Made by a program: the position numbers and the translations under genes. A stretch of 7,319 nt of DNA from Actinomycetota bacterium (GTDB lineage Bacteria > Actinomycetota > Actinomycetes > S36-B12). Below are positions 1 to 4,111 of this stretch, piece by piece. The number at the start of each line of letters is the position of its first letter. The stretch's first letter is position 1. The notes below the pieces were generated by a model. The model had not been told where the DNA came from, ran no database searches, and worked only from the letters and a program-made list of their open reading frames with translations. The stretch is from positions 1-7,319 of the forward strand of contig RGQW01000086.1 of NCBI GenBank assembly GCA_010029945.1, given 5' to 3'.

Positions 1-369
1 GTGGCCGTGATGGCGATACCGCTGGTGGACCTTCTCTTGGCCGTCATCCGCCGAACCAGAGCCGGCCGAAACCCCTTCGCGCCGGACAAGCAGCACCTTC
101 ACCACCGTCTCCTAGAAATGGGGCACTCGCAGGGCCGGGCCGTGCTGCTGATGTACGCCTGGACCGGACTCGTCGCCGGCACCGCTGTCGCGGTGGCCTT
201 CGTGCCGTGGCCCTACGCCGCTGGCGGATTCATCGTGGGGCTGGGTGCCTTGTTGTGGCTGGTGCGGCGCCCGTCGAAGTCCGTGGTTGCCGAGGGGAGC
301 ACCGCGCACACCGGGGCCGATGTCCGACCGCTGCGGGCCGCCGACGGACGCGATTCGTCCTTGGGCTGA
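1..369 (+). CDS. WecA/TagO-like polyprenyl-phosphate sugar-1-phosphate transferase, C-terminal part
   Basis: This is the last 122 codons of a gene that almost certainly begins upstream; the GTG at base 1 is just an in-frame codon at the window edge. The family (MraY/WecA/TagO-type) transfers a sugar-1-phosphate from a UDP-sugar to undecaprenyl or decaprenyl phosphate at the inner membrane, starting wall-polymer or arabinogalactan-linker synthesis. The visible sequence has the family's C-terminal marks: a PLVDLLLAVIRR segment (visible residues 7-18), then NPFAPDKQHLHHRLL, with the HxHH motif at visible residues 32-35 (bases 94-105). Two hydrophobic segments follow (about 47-68 and 70-88), then a polar tail. 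A gene of this family directly upstream of atpI is a familiar actinobacterial arrangement. The exact sugar cannot be told from this fragment. It appears to be transcriptionally separated from atp by the stem-loop that follows its TGA stop. Confidence 0.85.
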   Translation: MAVMAIPLVDLLLAVIRRTRAGRNPFAPDKQHLHHRLLEMGHSQGRAVLLMYAWTGLVAGTAVAVAFVPWPYAAGGFIVGLGALLWLVRRPSKSVVAEGSTAHTGADVRPLRAADGRDSSLG

Positions 370-408
370 GCGGACGCTCGACGATCGGCGGTGCGCAACG
401 AGCGCCGC
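370..408 (+). terminator. Candidate U-less stem-loop terminator after the glycosyltransferase gene
   Basis: The stem starts at the base after the TGA stop (367-369). GCGGACGCTCG (370-380) pairs with CGAGCGCCGC (399-408), giving ten base pairs with a single bulged A at 374 and an 18-nt loop (381-398). No U-tract follows, so it is not a classical intrinsic terminator; U-poor hairpins are often proposed as terminators or mRNA 3'-end protectors in high-GC Gram-positives. Position supports an end-of-transcript role. Termination itself is inference. Confidence 0.45.
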
Positions 409-468
409 GATCAGCGCCGTGATCAGGGCCGTGACAAAGGTGGCGACAACGATCGTGACGAAGACCAC
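397..468. repeat. Degenerate 12-bp tandem array upstream of atpI
   Basis: Two adjacent 12-mers, GATCAGCGCCGT (409-420) and GATCAGGGCCGT (421-432), differ at one base. Three further units keep the same 12-bp phase and start with GAC (433, 445, 457). GTGACAAAG (431-439) and GTGACGAAG (455-463) recur exactly 24 bp apart. A weaker unit with the core GAGCGCCG precedes the array (397-408) and forms the 3' arm of the stem-loop. The array lies wholly in the gap between the glycosyltransferase and atpI. Read on the minus strand it gives a hydrophobic 4-residue periodicity (see findings). Function is unknown. Confidence 0.6.
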
Positions 469-499
469 GCCCCGGGGGCTTCGGGCAACCACGCTTGGG

Positions 500-528
500 G
501 TGAAACCTTGCGGCAGGTGCGATAGCGT
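500..528 (+). promoter_or_regulatory. Candidate sigma-70-type promoter for the atp operon
   Basis: GTGAAA (500-505) resembles a -35 box at four of six positions of TTGACA. It is separated by 17 bp from TAGCGT (523-528), which fits the loose actinobacterial -10 pattern TAnnnT. The predicted start would be near 535, giving a leader of about 60 nt before atpI. It lies downstream of the candidate terminator and upstream of the first atp gene, where a promoter is expected. Such matches arise by chance in GC-rich DNA, so confidence is low. Confidence 0.33.
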
Positions 529-544
529 CTGAGTGCGAAATCCC

Positions 545-585
545 GTCGGACAACGATCCCGTCGGACGTGGATTTTCGGACAACG
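545..585. repeat. Three spaced TCGGAC repeats, possible operator, just upstream of atpI
   Basis: TCGGAC occurs at 546-551, 562-567 and 576-581. The first and second are embedded in an identical 11-mer, TCCCGTCGGAC (541-551 and 557-567). The first and third are embedded in an identical 10-mer, TCGGACAACG (546-555 and 576-585), exactly 30 bp apart, close to three helical turns. The cluster lies between the candidate promoter and the atpI start. This could be a binding site for a regulator or a local duplication; no known operator consensus is recognised. Confidence 0.45.
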
Positions 586-597
586 GCTACGACAGTG

Positions 598-1044
598 ATG
601 ACAGACGACGCAAGCGCCCCGCCGCGCCCCTCCAACGACTCTCCGAGCGTCGATGCGTTGGTCCTGAAACGAGCGGGGTTGACCACCGCCCTTGTGGGTG
701 TCGTGGGGATCGCCATCGGAGCGGCCAGCAGCGGAGCGAGCGGTGCCCTCGGGGGTGTGTTCGCCACGGTCTTGGTTCTGGTCTTCTTCAGCGTCGGGCA
801 ATTTGTGCTGGGTTCTGTTCTCAAGAGCAATCCACAGATGGCCATGACCGTTGCCCTGACGATCTATCTCGTGAAGATCGGGGTTCTGTTCGTTCTCATC
901 ATCGCCTTCGCCGACACCACCGCGTTCGACACCCGAGTTTTCGCCGGAACGATCGTCGCGTGCACCCTCGCCTGGACCGTGGCCGAAGTGTGGGTTTTCG
1001 CCCGCACGAAGGTCCTCTACGTGGACCCGGAGGCCGGGTCATGA
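598..1044 (+). CDS. atpI: ATP synthase protein I (AtpI-like), four-helix membrane protein
   Basis: AtpI is a small membrane protein associated with F1Fo assembly, especially of the c-ring; it is usually not essential. From ATG 598 the product is 148 aa. It has a polar, Pro/Ser/Asp-rich N-terminus of about 24 residues, then four hydrophobic segments at roughly 26-46, 49-73, 80-103 and 112-135. It ends in a FARTKVLYVDPE tail. The segment TTAFDTRVFAGT and the K-(V/I)-LYV-(D/E)-P-E ending resemble Streptomyces AtpI as I recall it. The start is uncertain. In-frame GTG 595 and GTG 568 are alternatives (the latter gives 158 aa), an in-frame TAG at 523-525 limits the ORF, and none has a good Shine-Dalgarno site. 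Its stop overlaps the next start as ATGA (1041-1044), implying translational coupling to the AtpZ-like gene. Confidence 0.8.
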   Translation: MTDDASAPPRPSNDSPSVDALVLKRAGLTTALVGVVGIAIGAASSGASGALGGVFATVLVLVFFSVGQFVLGSVLKSNPQMAMTVALTIYLVKIGVLFVLIIAFADTTAFDTRVFAGTIVACTLAWTVAEVWVFARTKVLYVDPEAGS

Positions 1045-1421
1045 CGGGTGCTGCCCCCTGGTACCGTGCGCGTCAGCGTTCGAATCCGACGTCGTCCTCA
1101 CCAACAGGTGCGCCCTCTTCCCCGGCAATGGACAACGCCGCTTGGACGATCTCCAGTCGACTGATAGCCGGCATCGTGCTGTACGCCGGGATCGGCTGGT
1201 TGATCTCTTTGTGGTGGGGGAACCGACCGGCACTCATTGCCATCGGTGCCTTCGTCGGGCTGGGACTGTCGTACTACTTGATCTTCACGGGTCTCGCCCG
1301 CGAAGAGGCGGTGCGTCAGGGCCGTGGTGTCGATCACCGAGCGCGCGAGGAAGCATCGCCACAGCAGGCGGCGCCAAGGGAAGCAACGAACGTGGATGTA
1401 GACCAGGAGGGTCGAACGTGA
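1041..1421 (+). CDS. atpZ: AtpZ-like Fo-associated membrane protein
   Basis: A 126-residue protein with a Ser/Pro/Thr-rich N-terminus (1-32), a core of two hydrophobic hairpin helices (about 40-58 and 63-82) and a charged, probably cytoplasmic C-terminal tail. The core SSRLIAGIVLYAGIGWL, a short WWGNRPAL turn and a glycine-rich second helix fit the AtpZ/'ATPase gene 1' family (Pfam PF09527 from memory). Members of this family neighbour AtpI and have been implicated in Mg/Ca supply or Fo assembly. I chose ATG 1041, which forms the ATGA overlap with the atpI stop and has GGAGG at 1029-1033, seven bases upstream. An in-frame GTG at 960 would add 27 residues lying entirely over atpI and is unlikely. 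The stop TGA (1419-1421) lies 12 bp before atpB, in the same reading frame. The family call is good but short proteins of this kind diverge quickly. Confidence 0.72.
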   Translation: MTGAAPWYRARQRSNPTSSSPTGAPSSPAMDNAAWTISSRLIAGIVLYAGIGWLISLWWGNRPALIAIGAFVGLGLSYYLIFTGLAREEAVRQGRGVDHRAREEASPQQAAPREATNVDVDQEGRT

Positions 1422-1444
1422 TGGAGGACCTGAGTGTTCGCTGA
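1421..1444 (+). other. Seven-codon mini-ORF (MEDLSVR) overlapping the atpZ stop and the atpB start
   Basis: TGATG at 1419-1423 joins the atpZ stop to an ATG that opens a seven-codon frame ending with TGA at 1442-1444, eight bases past the atpB GTG (1434-1436). AGGAGG (1405-1410) lies ten bases upstream of this ATG. The mini-ORF itself contains GGAGG (1423-1427), the best ribosome site for atpB at six bases spacing. It could act as a reinitiation bridge between AtpZ and AtpB translation, or be a chance ORF created by the ribosome site. No evidence of expression. Confidence 0.3.
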
Positions 1445-2285
1445 GGTCGTTTCCGCGTCTGCTCCCACGAGCGTGTCCGCGGCGGGTGGTCCCGATTGCC
1501 ATTTGATGTCTGGATGCGGCTTCCCCGCTCCAGGTGCCGAGATCTTCCTCTTCGAGGACATCTTCACGCTGCAGTTGGCAAGCCTGGAGTTCGGCTTCTC
1601 GAAGGTCACGGTGCTGCTGCTCCTCGGGGTGGTCGCCGTTGTTGGTTTCTTCACCTACGCGTTCCGCAAGCCCAAGTTGGTCCCACGTGGCGCCCAGAAC
1701 ATCGGCGAGGTGGGGTACGTCTTCGTTCGCGACGGAATCGCCAAAGAGACCATCGGGCACGGGGGCGAGAAATTCGTCCCGTTCCTGTTCAGCTTCTTCT
1801 TCTTCGTCTGGGTCTTGAACTTCTTCGGGATCCTGCCCGGCGCACAGTTGCCGGCGACATCGATCTTCGCGATCCCCGTGGCCTTCGCTCTCATCGTGTA
1901 CTTCACCTGGGTTCCGCTGGGCATGATCAAGCAGGGCCCGATCAAGTTCTTCACCAACATGATGTTCCCGCCCGGCGTCCCCAAGCCCATGTACATCTTG
2001 TTGGCCCCGATCGAATTGATTTCCAACATCCTCGTGCGGCCGTTCACGCATGCGGTTCGACTCTTCGCCAACATGTTCGCGGGCCATCTGTTGCTCGCGA
2101 CCTTCAGCATCGCCGCCTTCTACCTCATCAGCGCAAGCGTCATCGGAATTCTCGGTTCCGTGGCGTCCTTCGTTGTCACCGTTGCGCTGACCGGGTTCGA
2201 GGCCTTCATCCAGGCCTTGCAGGCCTACATCTTCACGCTGCTCGCTGCCGTCTACATAGGGAGCGCGCTGCACGCGGAGCACTGA
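1434..2285 (+). CDS. atpB: F1Fo-ATP synthase subunit a (Fo proton channel)
   Basis: Subunit a is the stationary membrane partner of the c-ring and carries the two proton half-channels. The product is 283 aa. Its N-terminus has the pattern DCHLMSGCGFPAPG (about residues 21-34), which I recognise from actinobacterial a subunits. Hydrophobic helices lie near 58-77, 114-135, 142-162, 186-201, 208-235 and 236-280. The essential arginine is Arg209 (CGA 2058-2060) in HAVRLFANMFAGH, matching the R-L-F-x-N-x-x-A-G signature. Arg202 in VRPF is a second conserved arginine. GTG 1434 is the first possible start because in-frame TGA codons at 1419 and 1431 precede it, and GGAGG (1423-1427) lies six bases upstream. 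GTG 1473 is in frame but has no ribosome site. Twelve bases separate it from atpZ. No missing key residue is seen. Confidence 0.97.
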   Translation: MFAEVVSASAPTSVSAAGGPDCHLMSGCGFPAPGAEIFLFEDIFTLQLASLEFGFSKVTVLLLLGVVAVVGFFTYAFRKPKLVPRGAQNIGEVGYVFVRDGIAKETIGHGGEKFVPFLFSFFFFVWVLNFFGILPGAQLPATSIFAIPVAFALIVYFTWVPLGMIKQGPIKFFTNMMFPPGVPKPMYILLAPIELISNILVRPFTHAVRLFANMFAGHLLLATFSIAAFYLISASVIGILGSVASFVVTVALTGFEAFIQALQAYIFTLLAAVYIGSALHAEH

Positions 2286-2331
2286 TGGCGAGTGCCCCGC
2301 ACACAACTGAATAACCACCCACGACCCCAGA

Positions 2332-2351
2332 CCGACGGAAACCGCCGTCGG
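2332..2351 (+). promoter_or_regulatory. Perfect 7-bp stem-loop in the atpB-atpE gap
   Basis: CCGACGG (2332-2338) and CCGTCGG (2345-2351) are perfect inverted repeats around the six-base loop AAACCG. The stem ends ten bases before the atpE ribosome site (AAAGGA, 2362-2367), leaving that site unpaired. No U-tract follows, so a terminator is unlikely. A role in mRNA processing, stability, or keeping the atpE initiation region open is plausible but inferred. A short ORF (MASAPHTTE, 2285-2314) whose ATG overlaps the atpB stop as TGATG lies upstream in the same gap. Confidence 0.5.
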
Positions 2352-2373
2352 CCCGGAAAGCAAAGGAAACGAC

Positions 2374-2601
2374 ATGTCGCTTCTCGCGGAACTCACCGGT
2401 TCCATCGGATCGATCGGTTACGGCCTTGCCGCGATCGGCCCTGGCATCGGTATCGGCATCATCTTCGGCCAAGGTGTGCAGGCGATCGCCCGCCAGCCTG
2501 AGGCCTACGGCGTGATTCGCCAGAACATGCTCCTCGGCTTCGCTCTCGCGGAGGCGCTGGCGCTGATTGGCTTCGTCGTTCCCTTCGTCTTCGGAGCGTG
2601 A
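2374..2601 (+). CDS. atpE: F1Fo-ATP synthase subunit c (proton-binding ring)
   Basis: Subunit c is a two-helix hairpin; many copies form the rotating ring that carries protons past subunit a. The product is 75 aa, normal for the family. Helix 1 (about 9-37) carries the glycine-rich packing motif GPGIGIGIIFG (22-32). The polar loop is ARQPEA (39-44), and helix 2 (46-73) carries the ion-binding carboxylate Glu60 in FALAEALALIGF. Aligned with the Na+-type c subunit of Ilyobacter, the sodium-ligand Gln position is Ile27 and the Ser after the Glu is Ala61, so proton coupling is expected. The sequence closely resembles the Streptomyces c subunit as I recall it. AAAGGA (2362-2367) lies six bases before ATG 2374. 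The gene is isolated by gaps of 88 and 92 bp, each with a stem-loop, unlike the tightly packed genes elsewhere; c is needed in about tenfold excess over other Fo subunits. Confidence 0.97.
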   Translation: MSLLAELTGSIGSIGYGLAAIGPGIGIGIIFGQGVQAIARQPEAYGVIRQNMLLGFALAEALALIGFVVPFVFGA

Positions 2602-2607
2602 TCGACC

Positions 2608-2638
2608 GCGTTGCGCGCCGACCATAGGCGTGCAACGC
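2608..2638 (+). promoter_or_regulatory. Strong 12-bp stem-loop just after atpE
   Basis: GCGTTGCGCGCC (2608-2619) pairs along its full length with GGCGTGCAACGC (2627-2638). This gives eleven Watson-Crick pairs plus one G-U around the seven-base loop GACCATA. It begins six bases after the atpE TGA (2599-2601) and ends 55 bases before atpF. No U-tract follows. It is well placed to protect the atpE 3' end from exonucleases or to act as a partial, U-less attenuator, either of which would raise subunit c relative to downstream subunits. The structure is read directly; the role is inference. Confidence 0.65.
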
Positions 2639-2693
2639 ACCGGTCCATGACGAACACACGTCCCCCCGACCACTGACCAGAGAGGTTCCGGCA

Positions 2694-3239
2694 ATGAAGG
2701 TTGTGGCAGCAGTCAGCGCCGCAAGCGAGGAGATGCCAAGCGTTCTCGCCGTTCCGGTTGATGAGTTGATCATCGGCCTGATCGCGTTCTTGATCGTCTT
2801 CGGCGCTCTCGGCAAATTCGCGTTGCCCAAGATCAAGGCGACACTCGACGAGCGTGCAGACGCCATCGAGGGTGGCCTGCAGCGTGCTGAGGAAGCTCAG
2901 GCGGAAGCCAGCCGGGTACTCGAGGAGTACAAGGAGCAGCTTGCTTCGGCACGTGAGGAAGCATCGGCCATCCGGACCCAAGCCCAGGCCGACCGCTCGT
3001 CGATGGTGGAGGAAGCCAAGAACGAGGCACGACAGGCGGCCGCCCAGGTCACCGCTGCGGCGGAAGCACAGATGGCTGCCGATCGAGCCCAGGCGATGAG
3101 CACGCTCACCCGGCAGGTAGGGGAGTTGTCCGTCGAACTGGCGAGCAAAGTCGTCGGCGAGTCTTTAACCGACGACGCCCGCGTTCGCTCGACCGTCGAT
3201 GCCTTCCTCGATGACCTCGAAAGGCAGGCTTCCAACTGA
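2694..3239 (+). CDS. atpF: F1Fo-ATP synthase subunit b (peripheral stalk)
   Basis: Subunit b anchors the stator in the membrane and runs as a long helix up to delta and the top of F1. The product is 181 aa, typical of actinobacterial b. It has a short outside N-terminus (1-22), one membrane helix (about 24-44), then a long charged helix rich in Ala, Glu, Arg and Gln (48 to about 160) that forms the coiled-coil dimer. The tail VASK..ESLTDD..V...VDAFLDDLE-like segment (about 148-178) is the delta-binding region. ATG 2694 has AGAGAGG (2679-2685) eight bases upstream; ATG at codon 14 lacks a ribosome site. The stop overlaps the atpH start as TGATG (3237-3241), so b and delta are translationally coupled but not fused, unlike mycobacteria. 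No separate b' gene is seen, so the stalk should be a b homodimer. Confidence 0.95.
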   Translation: MKVVAAVSAASEEMPSVLAVPVDELIIGLIAFLIVFGALGKFALPKIKATLDERADAIEGGLQRAEEAQAEASRVLEEYKEQLASAREEASAIRTQAQADRSSMVEEAKNEARQAAAQVTAAAEAQMAADRAQAMSTLTRQVGELSVELASKVVGESLTDDARVRSTVDAFLDDLERQASN

Positions 3240-4048
3240 TGCTCGGTTCCAGCCGCGAATCCCTCGCCGCCTGTTCGGCCGCCCTCGATGCCCGCCGGCA
3301 AGCGCCGGGCTTCGAAGAGTTGTCCGCGCAGGTCTTCGCCGTGGCGGCGCTGCTGGACGACAATGCGCAACTTCGCTCCACCCTGGCCGACTCCGGACAG
3401 CCAGCCTCTGTTCGCGAGTCCTTGATCCGGGACATCTTGGCCAATCAGGTCTCCGCTGTGACCCTCGACGTGGTTGCCGATGTTGTGGACCATCGGTGGT
3501 CCGACGACGTCGATCTGGTGATCGCCCTCGAGCAGCTCGCTGCGCAGGCGGCTTTCACCGTCGCAGAAGGCAACGGAACGCTTGATGCCACCGAAGAAGA
3601 GATCTTCCGCTTCGGCCGGGCTATCGATGCCTCCGCGGAATTGCAGATGGCTTTGGGTGACCCGGCGCGGTCGGCGCAGACCAAGGCCGCCATCGTGCGC
3701 GACCTTCTGTCCGACAGGGCGACCGCGGCAACCCGCGAGGTGCTGGAGTCGACCGTCGGTCGTTTGCACGGTCAGCGACTGGACGCTGCGATCGACACCC
3801 TGTGCGAACTCGCTGCCCGGCAGCGCGAGCGAGTAGTGGCCGAGGTGCGGGTGGCAGCCCCCCTGACCGAGGAGCAATCCCGTCGTCTTGCGGCGGCGTT
3901 GTCTTCATTGAAGGGCCGGACCGTACGGCTCAACGTCGCCGTCGATCCCGCCGTGCTCGGCGGGGTCATGGTGACCATCGGCGGCGAGGTCATCGACGGC
4001 ACCGTCGCATCTCGACTAGAACAGGCCCGCAGAGCAGTCTTGGGCTGA
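3239..4048 (+). CDS. atpH: F1Fo-ATP synthase subunit delta (OSCP), long actinobacterial form
   Basis: Delta caps F1 and ties the alpha N-termini to the b stalk. The product is 269 aa, against 177 in E. coli. The extra length is at the N-terminal side, as in Streptomyces delta (about 271 aa from memory). The N-terminal part (1 to about 100) and the next segment (about 105-200) both look like alpha-helical delta-type repeats. A shared pattern S.R..LIRDIL / SAQTKAAIVRDLL (near residues 57-66 and 141-154) suggests the N-terminal domain is duplicated. The C-terminal domain ends with the family signature GGVMVTIGGEVIDGTVASRL (about 241-260). Its ATG shares one base with the atpF stop and has no strong ribosome site of its own, pointing to coupled translation. 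A 63-bp gap follows before atpA. Confidence 0.94.
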   Translation: MLGSSRESLAACSAALDARRQAPGFEELSAQVFAVAALLDDNAQLRSTLADSGQPASVRESLIRDILANQVSAVTLDVVADVVDHRWSDDVDLVIALEQLAAQAAFTVAEGNGTLDATEEEIFRFGRAIDASAELQMALGDPARSAQTKAAIVRDLLSDRATAATREVLESTVGRLHGQRLDAAIDTLCELAARQRERVVAEVRVAAPLTEEQSRRLAAALSSLKGRTVRLNVAVDPAVLGGVMVTIGGEVIDGTVASRLEQARRAVLG

Positions 4049-4073
4049 CCCAACAACAACGACCCCACACACC

Positions 4074-4088
4074 GCCCGCACCGCGGGC
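4074..4088 (+). promoter_or_regulatory. 6-bp stem-loop with ACC loop in the atpH-atpA gap
   Basis: GCCCGC (4074-4079) and GCGGGC (4083-4088) are perfect inverted repeats with a three-base ACC loop. The stem is preceded by a C/A-rich, G-poor stretch (4049-4073) and followed six bases later by AAGGAA (4095-4100) in the atpA ribosome-binding region. No U-tract follows. A translation or mRNA-stability role at the border between Fo/stalk genes and F1 genes is possible, but a stem this short in GC-rich DNA may be chance. Confidence 0.4.
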
Positions 4089-4111
4089 CCGACGAAGGAA
4101 AGCAGGACACC

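Noticed and set aside
960..1040. Upstream GTG start (960) for the AtpZ-like gene
   Set aside because: The added 27 residues lie wholly inside atpI. ATG 1041 has a GGAGG at good spacing and the typical ATGA coupling.
1098..2405. 435-codon open frame on the minus strand across atpZ, atpB and atpE
   Set aside because: It is antisense to three recognisable genes, has a repetitive Glu/Asp/Arg/Gly-rich composition, no family features and no ribosome site. It is a by-product of GC-rich codon usage.
2374..2601. Possible Na+-coupled c-ring
   Set aside because: The helix-1 Gln ligand is replaced by Ile27 and the Ser after Glu60 by Ala61, so the sodium-binding signature is absent.
2897..3877. 326-codon open frame on the minus strand across atpF and atpH
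   Set aside because: Antisense to two well-supported subunit genes and compositionally typical of shadow frames.
2694..4048. Possible b-delta fusion as in mycobacteria
   Set aside because: A TGA stop at 3237-3239 separates the two frames; they overlap by one base but are distinct genes.
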